Positions 19,322 through 32,278 of a stretch of 64,000 bases of DNA are shown in pieces. The DNA is from Glycomyces niveus (GTDB lineage Bacteria > Actinomycetota > Actinomycetes > Mycobacteriales > Micromonosporaceae): contig NZ_JAGFNP010000007.1 in NCBI RefSeq assembly GCF_017592475.1, positions 124,001 to 188,000 of the forward strand, read 5' to 3'. Numbering within the stretch: the first letter of the stretch is position 1; every line of letters starts with the position of its first letter. The notes below the pieces were generated by a model. It was not told the DNA's origin. It did no database searches and saw only the letters and a program-made list of their open reading frames with translations. Both the position numbers and the translations under genes were made by a program.

Positions 19322-20688
19322 TGGCCCGCGAGCGCCGCTCCCCTGAGACCGACACCGAGCTCCTGGACTACATCGCCCCGGAGGACGGCTCGGTCGCGGC
19401 CGAACCGCAGGGGCGCAGAGGCCGCCGCGCCGCCAAGAAGGCGGCCAAGGCCGACCTGAAGGCCGAACGCGCGGCCGCCAAGGGCGAGATGCCGAAACGC
19501 CAGGGCCGCTTCGGGGTCCGCAGCATGGGCATCGCCTACGAGGCCTTCCAGTCCCTGCGCGGGCGCTCCATGCGCACCTGGATGACCGCGATCGGCATCG
19601 CCCTCGGCATCGCGGCCACCGTCGCCACCGTGGGCCTCTCGTCCACCTCGGCCGCGGCCATCGCCGAGCGGTTCGACGCCACCGAGGCCACCCAGGTCAC
19701 CGTCTCGTTCTCCAACAACATGCGCGACGCCGGCTTCGCGCCCACATTGGACTCCAGTGAGCGGGTGCGCGGGATCAACGGTGTCGAGGACGCCGGGATC
19801 TTCTGCGCCTCGGCCGAAGAGCGCCAGGCCTCCCGCACCGAGCACCAGGACTACCTGCGCGACGTCCCGGTCTTCGGCATGGAACCGGGCGCCATGGAGG
19901 CCTTCGGCTTCACCTTCGTGGAGGGCGCCGCCTTCGACGAAGGGCACGTCGCACGCGACGACCGCGTCGCCGTGATCGACGAGTCCGCCGCCCGCGACCT
20001 CGGCTACGCCTCGCTCGAAGGCGGTCCGATGATCTACCTCGACGGCGAGGAGTACGCCCTCGTCGGCGTCTACACCGCGCCCGAAGGCGAAGCCAAGCTC
20101 ACCGGCGCCGTCATCATCCCGCCCACGCCCTGCATCAGCGCCGACCCCGAGTTCGCCGCCGCGCAGGTCTTCATCCGCACCGACCTGGGCGCCGCCGAGA
20201 AGGTCGCCGAGACCGCGCCGACCGCGGTCTTCCCCGAAGGCGTCGACAACCTCTCGGTCAACAAGCCCTCGGACCTGGGCAACTTCCGCAAGGGCGTGGA
20301 GAACGAGATGCAGGCCCTCCTGCTCGGCCTCGCGGGCGTCTCGCTCGTCATCGGCGCCGTCTCGGTCTCCAACACCGCGCTCGTCTCGGTCATGGAGCGC
20401 CGCAGCGAGATCGGCCTGCGCCGCGCCGTCGGCGCCGCCCGCCGCGCCGTCGCCATGCAGTTCGTGTGGGAGTCCACTTTGATCGGACTCATCGGCGGAC
20501 TCTTCGGCACCGTCCTCGGCGTCAACGTCACCGCGTTCGTCTCGCTCTACCGCGACTGGCAGATCGTCTTCGACCCGATGCTGTTCGCCGCCGGGCCCGT
20601 CATCGGCGCGGTCGTCGGCGTCGTCGCCGGCGTCTACCCGGCCTGGCGCGCCAGCCGCATCCCGCCCGCGGTCACCCTCCGGGCCTGA
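19321..20688 (+). CDS. ABC transporter permease, MacB/FtsX type
   Basis: The 455-residue protein has a long charged cytoplasmic N-terminus of about 75 residues (Lys/Ala/Arg-rich), one membrane helix near RTWMTAIGIALGIAATVATVGL, and an extracytoplasmic MacB core-like domain of about 230 residues. Three C-terminal helices form the FtsX domain, with the cytoplasmic motif VSVMERRSEIGLRRAVGA. It should form the membrane part of a MacAB-like mechanotransmission exporter with the adaptor encoded immediately upstream (overlap TGATG). The cognate ATPase is not beside it, so it must come from elsewhere or the complex works without one. The gene runs into a very G-rich spacer before comF. Confidence 0.85.
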   Translation: MARERRSPETDTELLDYIAPEDGSVAAEPQGRRGRRAAKKAAKADLKAERAAAKGEMPKRQGRFGVRSMGIAYEAFQSLRGRSMRTWMTAIGIALGIAATVATVGLSSTSAAAIAERFDATEATQVTVSFSNNMRDAGFAPTLDSSERVRGINGVEDAGIFCASAEERQASRTEHQDYLRDVPVFGMEPGAMEAFGFTFVEGAAFDEGHVARDDRVAVIDESAARDLGYASLEGGPMIYLDGEEYALVGVYTAPEGEAKLTGAVIIPPTPCISADPEFAAAQVFIRTDLGAAEKVAETAPTAVFPEGVDNLSVNKPSDLGNFRKGVENEMQALLLGLAGVSLVIGAVSVSNTALVSVMERRSEIGLRRAVGAARRAVAMQFVWESTLIGLIGGLFGTVLGVNVTAFVSLYRDWQIVFDPMLFAAGPVIGAVVGVVAGVYPAWRASRIPPAVTLRA

Positions 20689-20712
20689 GGGGCGGGGGGG
20701 GCGGCGCCGCGG

Positions 20713-20730
20713 GGGGGCCGGGCGGCCCCC
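20713..20730 (+). terminator. Possible weak terminator in a G-rich spacer
   Basis: A 7-bp hairpin (GGGGGCC with GGCCCCC) sits inside the G-run spacer 20689-20750. No T run follows. Confidence 0.35.
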
Positions 20731-20773
20731 GCCCCGGGGGTGCCCGCCACGCCCCCAGCCTCGTTAGTCCCCG

Positions 20774-21415
20774 GTGAGACTCACCGAGAACGCACGGGAC
20801 CTGTTCCTGCCCGCCGCCTGCGCCTCCTGCCGGAGCGCGCCGGCGGCGGGCAGCGGTCTGTGCGCCGACTGCACCGCCGACCTGCTCGCCCTCCGCCCGC
20901 TCCTCGCCGCCCCGGCCGTGCGCACCGCGCCGCCCGTCGTCGCGGGCGGACCCTACGCCGGGGCGCTCGCCGAAGCCCTCAACGAGTACAAGGAGCGCTC
21001 GCGGCGCGAACTCGCCCCCGCGCTCGGGGCCGTCCTCGCCCGGGCGCTGGCGGTCGCGGCCGCAGAAGTCCCCGACGCCGTCCTCGTCCCGATTCCGCCC
21101 ACGCGCGCCGCCCGTCGCGCCCGCGGCTTCGACCACGTCGCCACCGCCTGCGCCGGCCACGGCGACCTCCACCGGGTGCTGCGTGCCCGGCCCCGGCCCG
21201 ACTCGGTGGGCCTCGCCCCGCGCCAGCGCGCCGCTGCGGCCGCCGCGAGCCTGCACGCCGTCCCGCGCCGCCTCGCGGCCCTGGCGGCGACCGGCCGCCC
21301 GGTGATCCTCGTGGACGACATCGTGACGACCGGCGCCACCCTCGACGCCGCCGCCCGGGTGCTGCGGGGCGCGGGAGTGCGGGTGCCCGCCGCCGTCACG
21401 GTGGCCGCCGCATAG
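20774..21415 (+). CDS. comF: ComF-family phosphoribosyltransferase-like protein
   Basis: The 213-residue protein has an N-terminal Cys-rich part (PAACASCRS and GLCADC, a likely zinc knuckle). The C-terminal type I phosphoribosyltransferase fold has the PRPP loop VILVDDIVTTGATL near residue 178. ComF is needed for DNA uptake in naturally competent bacteria; in actinobacteria its role is not settled. The position upstream of hpf matches the conserved actinobacterial order lpqB-comF-hpf-secA, although lpqB is elsewhere in this window. The GTG start at 20774 lies shortly after a GTTAGT hexamer and has no ribosome binding site. Confidence 0.87.
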   Translation: MRLTENARDLFLPAACASCRSAPAAGSGLCADCTADLLALRPLLAAPAVRTAPPVVAGGPYAGALAEALNEYKERSRRELAPALGAVLARALAVAAAEVPDAVLVPIPPTRAARRARGFDHVATACAGHGDLHRVLRARPRPDSVGLAPRQRAAAAAASLHAVPRRLAALAATGRPVILVDDIVTTGATLDAAARVLRGAGVRVPAAVTVAAA

Positions 21416-21823
21416 TGGGGCCGGAGTGGTTCATGTGGCGGTACCGGCGGGTACCCCTCCCGGTGTCGGCAAGGCGACAGGCCGCGTGCGCCCCCTTCGT
21501 CCGCGAACGCGAGCCGCATTCGCCAGTCCGCGCGATTTCGCGCGGGCGTGCCCATTCGCATTGGAGAATTCCGGTAGCCGAAGGGTCGACTTTCGGTGAG
21601 TGAAGCGTTAGTCTCGAAATCTCAGATCGGTAACGAGACGACAGAGGTCAGATGGCCGAAAGGTGAACGCCCCCAATTCCAGTGGTGCGGAATCCCTGGT
21701 CGTTCCATCCGTGAGAGGAGGTCGCTCCTTCCGCCGTACCGGACCATCGGCTCCGGACCCAGCATGCACAACTTCGTTCGCATCCCGCCGTCGCAGAGCA
21801 GGATGCACCTGGGAGGTTCAGAG
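21416..21823 (+). promoter_or_regulatory. Long leader of hpf with a SigB-like promoter motif
   Basis: The 408-bp stretch between comF and hpf holds no recognised gene. GGTTC at 21428-21432 and GGGTAC at 21449-21454 are 16 bp apart, resembling the actinobacterial SigB-type consensus (GNNTN14-16GGGTAY). Stress control would suit a ribosome hibernation factor, but this is by motif only. Confidence 0.35.
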
Positions 21824-22492
21824 GTGGACATCGTCGTCAAGGGCCGCAACGTGGAGGTTCCCGACCACTACCGCGAGCTCGTCGAGGAGAAGATCGAATC
21901 CAAGATCGCCAAGTACCTCGCCCGTTACGACGGGGAAGCGATCGATATCGACGTCGAGCTCTATCACGAGCCCAATCCCCGCCAGGCTGACCACGCCCAG
22001 CGAGTGGAGATCACCTGCCGTCCTAAGGGGACGGTGATGCGAGCCGAGGCCTGCGCCGCGGACTTCCGCTCCGCCTTCGAACTCGCGGTGACCAAGCTCG
22101 GGCACCAGCTCCGCAAGAACACCGACCGCAAGCGCGTCCACCGCGGCGGCACCAAAGCCCCGATGTCGGTGTCCCAGGCGACCTCCAACGGCAGCAACGG
22201 CGCCGTCAACGGCACCCTGCTCGCCGAGTCCCCGGTCAGGGACGTGGCAGCCGCGCACTTCATCTCCGAGGACGTCGACCACTTCGACGGCCTCGTCGAG
22301 GACCACCTGCCGGGCCGGATCGTCCGCGAGAAGATCCACCCGGGCGAGCCGATGACCGTCGACGACGCCCTCCAGAACATGGAGCTGGTCGGCCACGACT
22401 TCTACCTGTTCCACGACAAGGAGAGCGGCCGCCCGTCGGTCGTCTACCGCCGCCGGGCCTTCGACTACGGCCTGCTGCGGCTCGACCTCTAG
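21824..22492 (+). CDS. hpf: Ribosome hibernation promoting factor, long form
   Basis: The 222-residue protein has two parts. The N-terminal S30AE domain (MDIVVKGRNVEVPDHYRELVEEKI, about 1-100) binds the decoding region of the 30S subunit. The C-terminal domain (about 160-222, ending YRRRAFDYGLLRLDL) dimerises two ribosomes into 100S particles, and an Asn/Gly/Ser-rich linker joins them. It silences ribosomes in stationary phase or stress. GTG 21824 was chosen because homology begins there and GGGAGG lies 7 nt upstream; the frame stays open further upstream. It is followed by a terminator shared with the convergent transpeptidase gene. Confidence 0.93.
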   Translation: MDIVVKGRNVEVPDHYRELVEEKIESKIAKYLARYDGEAIDIDVELYHEPNPRQADHAQRVEITCRPKGTVMRAEACAADFRSAFELAVTKLGHQLRKNTDRKRVHRGGTKAPMSVSQATSNGSNGAVNGTLLAESPVRDVAAAHFISEDVDHFDGLVEDHLPGRIVREKIHPGEPMTVDDALQNMELVGHDFYLFHDKESGRPSVVYRRRAFDYGLLRLDL

Positions 22493-22581
22493 CCACTACG
22501 GGACCGCCGCCGCGCGGCGGTGAAGAGGGGGGACTTTCCTCTTCGGTCCGGATGTTGTTGAGGGGTGGCATCCGGACGGGA

Positions 22582-22613
22582 CGAGGCCCCGGGCGTTGTC
22601 GCCCGGGGCCTCG
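22582..22613. terminator. Bidirectional intrinsic terminator
   Basis: A perfect 14-bp stem (22582-22595 with 22600-22613) with TTGT loop lies between convergent hpf and the L,D-transpeptidase gene. Confidence 0.82.
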
Positions 22614-22650
22614 ATCCATGTCTGGGGGTGCGGTCAGGGGGTCCGGCTCG

Positions 22651-23808
22651 CTAGAGGGCCGAGCCTTCCTTCCACTCGTCGTAGGACATCACCCAGTAGC
22701 CCCAGCCGTTGTCCCACGGCATCGGGCGCGGGGACGACTCGCCCACGACCTCGACCGGGTCGCCGCGCTGCGCCATGTGGTAGAACCACTCGGCGTCGGA
22801 CTCGCTGGCGTTCAGGCAGCCGTGCGAGAGGTTCGCCTCGCCGAGGCTGCCGTTCCAGGGGGCGCCGTGCACGAACTCGCCGGTGGCGTTGATGCGGGTG
22901 GCCCAGTTGACGTCCGTCGAGTAGTAGCCCTCGTCGCCCTCCTCCTTGCCGGGGGAGACCATGGTCTTCTTCTCGAACTTCTCCATCACCAGGTGCGTGC
23001 CGGTCGCGGTGTAGTACTCGTACTCGGCGCCGGAGCCGCCGCTGATCGGGATGGTGCGGGCGACCTCGCCGTCGACCTCGACGGTCATGGTGTGGGAGTC
23101 GAGGTCGGCGCGGGAGATGTTGGCCTCGCCGATCTTCAGCTGCGCGGTGTAGTCCTCGCCGCCCCACGTGTCGTCGCCCAGGAACTCGCCCTCGAAGTCC
23201 GCGGTGAAGGTCACCGTCTGGTGGCCCTCCCAGTACTCCTTGGTCCGGTAGATCACGGTGTCGTCGTCGATCCAGCGCCAGGCGCCCTCGTGGCCCTTCT
23301 CGGACTCGACGATCAGCAGCCGCTCGACGGCGGCGCGGTCGGGGGCGTCCTCGGTGAAGGTCACGATGATCGGCGCGCCCACGCCGACCTCCTCGCCCTC
23401 GGCCACCGGCGTGACGTCGGCGACCTCGAAGCCCGAGCTCTCGCGGGCCTGGGTGGTGAACTGCTGCTCGAACTCGGTGACGGTGCCGTCCGAGCTGACG
23501 GCCTTCGCGACCACGGTGTGGGTGGACCCGGCGTCCATGATGCCTTCAGAGGTCCACGAGGTGAGGTCCTCGGAGAACGCGCCCTCGATGGTCTCGGAGC
23601 GGTCGGAGGTGACGTTGACCTCTTCGAGGATGCCGTCCACGACGGAGAGCGTGAACGGAGCGGTCGGGTCCTGGTCTTCGACGGCGTCCATCGACACCGC
23701 CGGGACGATCGGCGCCGGCGTGAACGTCCCCGTCTGGGGGGCGGCGCAGGCCCCGGCCATGAGCAGCAGGGACAGCACCGCCAGTGCGCGGGCGGGCATG
23801 AGCTTCAA
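22651..23808 (-). CDS. L,D-transpeptidase lipoprotein (LdtMt2-like)
   Basis: The 385-residue exported lipoprotein has a signal peptide ending at a lipobox-like MAGAC. Two Ig-like domains follow, and a C-terminal YkuD catalytic domain carries the active-site motif HGAPW...SHGCLNAS, with Cys in SHGC as nucleophile. These enzymes make 3-3 cross-links in peptidoglycan outside the membrane and are insensitive to most penicillins but blocked by carbapenems. TTG 23808 was chosen as start because GGAGG lies 8 nt upstream; ATG 23799 is the alternative. The gene lies between hpf and secA, where it is not part of the usual core order. Confidence 0.92.
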   Translation of the reverse strand: MKLMPARALAVLSLLLMAGACAAPQTGTFTPAPIVPAVSMDAVEDQDPTAPFTLSVVDGILEEVNVTSDRSETIEGAFSEDLTSWTSEGIMDAGSTHTVVAKAVSSDGTVTEFEQQFTTQARESSGFEVADVTPVAEGEEVGVGAPIIVTFTEDAPDRAAVERLLIVESEKGHEGAWRWIDDDTVIYRTKEYWEGHQTVTFTADFEGEFLGDDTWGGEDYTAQLKIGEANISRADLDSHTMTVEVDGEVARTIPISGGSGAEYEYYTATGTHLVMEKFEKKTMVSPGKEEGDEGYYSTDVNWATRINATGEFVHGAPWNGSLGEANLSHGCLNASESDAEWFYHMAQRGDPVEVVGESSPRPMPWDNGWGYWVMSYDEWKEGSAL

Positions 23809-23883
23809 CGGGGGTTCCTCCACAAAGCGAAGTGACTGGATCACTATAGCTTCGACGCTTGGCCCTACCGGTTGGGTTGCATG

Positions 23884-24891
23884 TCAATCGCTACTTAGCG
23901 AAGCCCACAGGAGCGTGTCCCGCCGCCGTCCCGCGACGGTCGGCAGACCGCCTCTCTCGACCCCTTCCAGGCGGAATCCCGCCCGCCGGAGCACGGCTTG
24001 CGACGCTGTGTTGTGAATATCAGTGCCGGCCCACACACGGTCGAGTCCGACCTCCCTGAACGCCCACTGCCGGACCAGTCGCACCGCCCGCGTCGCGTAC
24101 CCGCGACCGCGCGTCTCGGGCCGCAGGTCGTAGCCGATCATGCCGGTGCCGACGACGCGCGCGACGTCGTAGAGGCCGATCGTGCCCTGGTACCCCGCGC
24201 CGTCGTCGATGACCATGAGGGCGCTGCGCCCGCGCAGCCACGCGACCGCCGCCCGCCACTCGCAGACCTCGCGGGCCTCGGCGGCGCTGGGCGGCAGCGG
24301 CAGGACCGAACCGGAGTAGACCTCGGGCCGCGACCGGTGCCGCAGGTGGGCCTCGTAGTCGTCCGGCGTCAGGGGCCGCAGCGCGATCACCTCGTCGCGC
24401 AGGGACCCGTCCGGGAGGTCGGGCAGCACGCGTGGAAACGGTCCGGGGCCGTCGCCGGGCAGCAGCCCGAGCGTCAGCGCCTCGGTGCCGTCCCAGGCCG
24501 CGCCTCGCGCCACGCCGCCCTCGATCCGGAACCCGGCCCGCAGGCCCGCCCGGATCGCGGCCTGGTCGCGCACCGGCGGCCGCGCTTCGAGGCGCTTCGC
24601 GCCGCCGGCGAAGACGTCCGGGGCGGCCGCCCGCAGCATCGCCGCGCCGAGGTGCTTGCCGCGCCGCTCGGGCGCGACCCAGAACCGCACGAACACCGTG
24701 CCGCCGTCCTGCGCGAACCCGAGCGCGCCCCAGACGGCCTCGCCCTCGGGGCCGACGGCGATCGCGTCCGGTGCGAACCCGCAGTCGACCTTCACGTCCT
24801 CAGGCGCGGGTCGCAGCGAGAACGCCGCCGACTCGACGGGCGCGAAGTCATACACGCCCTCAGCCAAGCAGGGGCGACGCCCTGCCGTCAA
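23884..24891 (-). CDS. Double GNAT-domain acetyltransferase-like protein
   Basis: The 335-residue protein contains two GNAT folds. The N-terminal one (about residues 25-140) has the acetyl-CoA loop APERRGKHLGAAMLRAA. The C-terminal one (about 165-330) resembles RimJ/RimL ribosomal-protein acetyltransferases, with RPETRGRGYATRAVRLVRQWAF and NTASQAVLRRAGFRLEG. Substrates are unknown. The longest frame starts with TTG at 24891; a GTG at 24855 begins closer to the domain, so the first 12 residues are doubtful. The stretch TTGACG at the TTG could itself be a -35 element. It follows another double-GNAT gene after 36 bp on the same strand. Confidence 0.8.
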   Translation of the reverse strand: MTAGRRPCLAEGVYDFAPVESAAFSLRPAPEDVKVDCGFAPDAIAVGPEGEAVWGALGFAQDGGTVFVRFWVAPERRGKHLGAAMLRAAAPDVFAGGAKRLEARPPVRDQAAIRAGLRAGFRIEGGVARGAAWDGTEALTLGLLPGDGPGPFPRVLPDLPDGSLRDEVIALRPLTPDDYEAHLRHRSRPEVYSGSVLPLPPSAAEAREVCEWRAAVAWLRGRSALMVIDDGAGYQGTIGLYDVARVVGTGMIGYDLRPETRGRGYATRAVRLVRQWAFREVGLDRVWAGTDIHNTASQAVLRRAGFRLEGVERGGLPTVAGRRRDTLLWASLSSD

Positions 24892-24927
24892 CCATTCCCG
24901 GAAGACGATTCACATTCCGGGCGGGAC

Positions 24928-26049
24928 TCAGGCCAGGTCCTCCCTGAGGCGGCTGCCGACCCACGAGTCGAGCCGGCCGTCGTCGCCGTGCCGCAGGCCC
25001 TTGCGCGTGCCCTCGATCGCGAACCCGGCCTTCTCGGCCACCCGCCGCGACGCGTCATTGCCGACCACCGCGCGCCATTCGATCCGCTCGAGCCCCAGCT
25101 CCTCGAAGCCCAGCTCGCACAGGCGCCGCACCGCCGCCGTCATCCAGCCCCGGCCCCGCGCCCACGGCGAGCAGAAGTAGCCGATCTCGGCCTCGCCCGG
25201 CGCGCGCAAGTTGAACTCCACCGAACCGCAGTACCGGTCGTCGGCGTCCGCGAGCACGTAGAGCACCCGCTCGCCCCGGTCCCACGCGTCCCGGCAGAAC
25301 GCGAACCAGTGGTCGGCCATCGCCCGCGTGTACGGGCCCGGCACCGTCGTCCACCGCTGCACCTCGGCGTCGTCGCAGGTCGCGGCCAGGTCGTCCAGGT
25401 CCTTCTCCAGCAGCGGCCGCAGCCGCAGCCCCGCCGCACTGGTCTCCAGCTCGCCCCGCTCGGCCAGGAAGAACCCGGCCTGCCGCTTCAGGATCCCGTA
25501 GTGCTCGGGCGGGCTGTCGGGCCCGCGCACCTCGCCCGGCAGGATCCCGCCCACCCAGCAGTCGCGCGAGACGCCCCGCTGGTACACCCCGTTGCGGGCG
25601 ACGCCCTCCACGGTGAACCCGGTGCGCACCGCCGCCAGGCGCGAGGCGTGGTTCCCCACGATCGCGTCCCACGCGATGCGCTTGGCGCCCAGATTGTCGA
25701 ACCCGAACTGGACGGCCGCGCGGATCGCCCGCTGCGCCACACCCCGCCCACGCGCCCACGGCGCCGTTACGTACGTGATCGTCAGCTCGTACGGGAACGA
25801 CTTCGTCAACGCCATCGAGCCCACGAGCCGCCCGCTCCCGTCCTCCACCGCCCAGCGCGGGTTCCCGCTCTGCCAGTGCCGCTCCTGCAGCCACACGAAC
25901 CGCTCCCGCGCCGTACCCGACCACGGCAGCGGCATCACGAGGAACCGCTCGATGAGCGGGTCGGCGTAGATCCTCGCGAGATCGGCCATGTGGCGCTGCT
26001 CCCACGCGACGAGCCGCAGGCCGCCGGCGGTGAGGGTGACGGGTTCCAT
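24928..26049 (-). CDS. Double RimJ/RimL-type GNAT acetyltransferase
   Basis: The 373-residue protein has two RimJ/RimL-like GNAT domains. The first (about 1-185) has TYVTAPWARGRGVAQRAIRAAV and NHASRLAAVRTGFTVEG. The second (about 205-373) has FCSPWARGRGWMTAAVRRLCE and NDASRRVAEKAGFAIEG. Both acetyl-CoA loops (ARGRG) look intact, so both halves may be active. This class acetylates N-termini of ribosomal proteins, antibiotics or small amines; the substrate here is unknown. ATG 26049 was taken as start, upstream of which the frame runs antisense into secA. The gene is divergent from secA over about 114 bp. Confidence 0.85.
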   Translation of the reverse strand: MEPVTLTAGGLRLVAWEQRHMADLARIYADPLIERFLVMPLPWSGTARERFVWLQERHWQSGNPRWAVEDGSGRLVGSMALTKSFPYELTITYVTAPWARGRGVAQRAIRAAVQFGFDNLGAKRIAWDAIVGNHASRLAAVRTGFTVEGVARNGVYQRGVSRDCWVGGILPGEVRGPDSPPEHYGILKRQAGFFLAERGELETSAAGLRLRPLLEKDLDDLAATCDDAEVQRWTTVPGPYTRAMADHWFAFCRDAWDRGERVLYVLADADDRYCGSVEFNLRAPGEAEIGYFCSPWARGRGWMTAAVRRLCELGFEELGLERIEWRAVVGNDASRRVAEKAGFAIEGTRKGLRHGDDGRLDSWVGSRLREDLA

Positions 26050-26163
26050 AGGCAACGATTGTGCCCCACCGGCGGCCATCGGGACCAGCCGCCGACTACG
26101 CGTACTATTGACCGGGAAATCCACCCGATTTGGCCGAGACGTTGCTGTGGGAGCTGATCTTCC

Positions 26164-29061
<2,898 letters not shown>

Positions 29062-29065
29062 GGGC

Positions 29066-29788
29066 ATGACCCGTATTTACGTGCCCGCGAACGCGGAGAT
29101 GCTGGCTCACCTCGCCCTTCACGGCGAGGTGAAGCCGGTCCTCGACGTCCACACGGTGACGTCCTGGCTGGAGCGCGAGGCGCCCGGCGCGGACGTGGAG
29201 GACCTGGAGTACACGGCGTTCGCCGATGCGGCGCTGGCCTCGGTCGCGCTACTCGTCGACCAGGCGCCGCGGCGGGTGGTGATCTCGGCCGACGTCCCGG
29301 ACGACCTCGTGTCGGAGAAGCCGGGGGGCACGGCCGCCAGATTCGACGGCACGGTGAATCTGAAGAAAGTGGCGGCGATCCACATGGACGACGCCGCCGC
29401 GGCCGTGCAGATCGCGGCCGAGCTCGCCACCGGCGAGCCCGACCTCGAGCTGATCGAGTCGAACGTGCTCGACTGGTACGCCCCTTCGGAGCTTCAGGAA
29501 CTCTTGGCGGCCTTGGCCTTAGGGGCCTTCGGCAGCAGCAGCCCGAAGGCGAGGACCGCGCAGAGCGCGCCCGCGAACATCGCGGTCATCGAGCCGTTGT
29601 ACTGCCACTGGAAGCTGAGCGCGAGGAACGCGGTGTCGAGCGGCGAGACTTCGTCGAGGCCCACATTGAGGAGCACTTCGACGCCGATCTGGGCGATCAC
29701 GGTGGCCGCCAGCCAGATCGCGCCCGGGGTCGCCCCGGCGACGAGGTGGCCGAGGAGCTTCACGCCCGCTTTCTTCTTGCGCAGGTAG
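29066..29788 (+). CDS. DUF6912-like protein with a probable non-native C-terminal extension
   Basis: The first 150 residues form a compact domain (MTRIYVPANAEMLAHL... and ...LIESNVLDWYAPSELQELL) of the kind found directly after secA in actinobacteria and annotated DUF6912. Function unknown. The frame does not stop where such proteins usually end (about nt 29505) but runs another 95 residues antisense through the convergent membrane-protein gene. The extension is Ser/Pro/Arg-rich and looks like shadow sequence. A stop in the +1 frame at 29520-29522 would give a protein of about 152 residues, so an indel in this strain or in the assembly is possible. ATG 29066 is 5 nt after the secA stop. Confidence 0.72.
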   Translation: MTRIYVPANAEMLAHLALHGEVKPVLDVHTVTSWLEREAPGADVEDLEYTAFADAALASVALLVDQAPRRVVISADVPDDLVSEKPGGTAARFDGTVNLKKVAAIHMDDAAAAVQIAAELATGEPDLELIESNVLDWYAPSELQELLAALALGAFGSSSPKARTAQSAPANIAVIEPLYCHWKLSARNAVSSGETSSRPTLRSTSTPIWAITVAASQIAPGVAPATRWPRSFTPAFFLRR

Positions 29789-30417
29789 AGGAATGCGCAG
29801 ACGCCGCAGGCGAGCCCGGCGATGAACGGGAGGGCGCGGCCGAGCGCGCCGTACTGGTCGAGCGGGTCGGAGAACAGGCTCACCGAGGTGGCCGCCTCGA
29901 ACAGGCCGCGCGCGAACATGAAGACCAGGAGCAGCAGGGTGGCGCTGAGCCCGGCGACGACGGTGGTGCCGCGCTTCGGCAGAGCGAACAGGCCGCCGAT
30001 GATCGCGGACCCGAACAGGACGAGTGCCAGGACCAGCGCGATCGAGGCGTCCACGGCGAAGCTCGCATATGCGACCGCGCCGACGGCGAGGCCGACCACG
30101 GTGAACCCGAGCGCGGTGAGCGCCCGCTGCGGGCCCCTGAGCAGACGCGGGGTCACGACGCCGGCGACGGCGCCCGCGAACGCGGCCACGATGATGGGGC
30201 TGAAGAGGCTGTTGGCCAGGAGCATGACGCCGGTGTCGTCGAGCCCGTCGGCCATGCCGGTGAGCTGGTAGAGCGAGAAGACGACCCCGGCGAGCGAGAG
30301 CACCGCCGCGACGCCGAGCACCCACAGCGCGACGCGCCCCGGCCGTGCCGCGGGCGGGGCCTCCGCGCGCCGCCCGGTCTCCTGCTCCTGCGCCTGTGCT
30401 TCCTGCGTTTCAGTCAC
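29494..30417 (-). CDS. Polytopic membrane protein of unknown function
   Basis: The 307-residue protein has a charged N-terminus of about 28 residues (Glu/Gln/Ala-rich) and about eight hydrophobic segments. It ends in a Lys/Ala/Pro tail (PKAPKAKAAKSS). I recognise no transporter or enzyme signature. The GTG start at 30417 lacks a strong ribosome binding site. Its 3' 295 bp are overlapped antisense by the reading frame of the DUF6912-like gene. The strong alternation of hydrophobic segments and short charged loops supports this strand as coding. Confidence 0.75.
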   Translation of the reverse strand: MTETQEAQAQEQETGRRAEAPPAARPGRVALWVLGVAAVLSLAGVVFSLYQLTGMADGLDDTGVMLLANSLFSPIIVAAFAGAVAGVVTPRLLRGPQRALTALGFTVVGLAVGAVAYASFAVDASIALVLALVLFGSAIIGGLFALPKRGTTVVAGLSATLLLLVFMFARGLFEAATSVSLFSDPLDQYGALGRALPFIAGLACGVCAFLYLRKKKAGVKLLGHLVAGATPGAIWLAATVIAQIGVEVLLNVGLDEVSPLDTAFLALSFQWQYNGSMTAMFAGALCAVLAFGLLLPKAPKAKAAKSS

Positions 30418-30596
30418 CAGCCCAGAGTACGTATCGCCGTTCGGGCGGCTGCATCACACCAGGGCCTTCCTTTCTTGGCATCGCACCAGGTCGCAGCCCT
30501 CGATCTGTGCGAGGATGGCGGCAGGGCATCGCACCTTGTAGCCTCTTGATCAAAGACTTATCATCGAAACAGCCATCGATTCGACGGGAGGGCGCG
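30418..30596 (+). promoter_or_regulatory. Divergent intergenic region upstream of pruA
   Basis: About 180 bp between the divergent membrane-protein gene and pruA. It includes a small hairpin (CCTCG/CGAGG at about 30498-30514) and an A/T-richer stretch at 30545-30575 likely to hold the pruA promoter. No regulator site is recognised. Confidence 0.35.
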
Positions 30597-32222
<1,626 letters not shown>

Positions 32223-32237
32223 CTCCTGGCCTAAAGG

Positions 32238-32263
32238 GGGCCCGGACCGGGAGGTCCGGGCCC
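32238..32263 (+). terminator. Intrinsic terminator after pruA
   Basis: An 11-bp perfect stem (32238-32248 with 32253-32263), GGGA loop, then TTCT. The following -10 element begins 4 nt later. Confidence 0.8.
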
Positions 32264-32266
32264 TTC

Positions 32267-32272
32267 TATGCT
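32267..32272 (+). promoter_or_regulatory. -10 element of the DUF397 gene
   Basis: TATGCT ends 6 nt before the ATG at 32279, a clear leaderless arrangement. Confidence 0.55.
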
Positions 32273-32278
32273 TGGACG

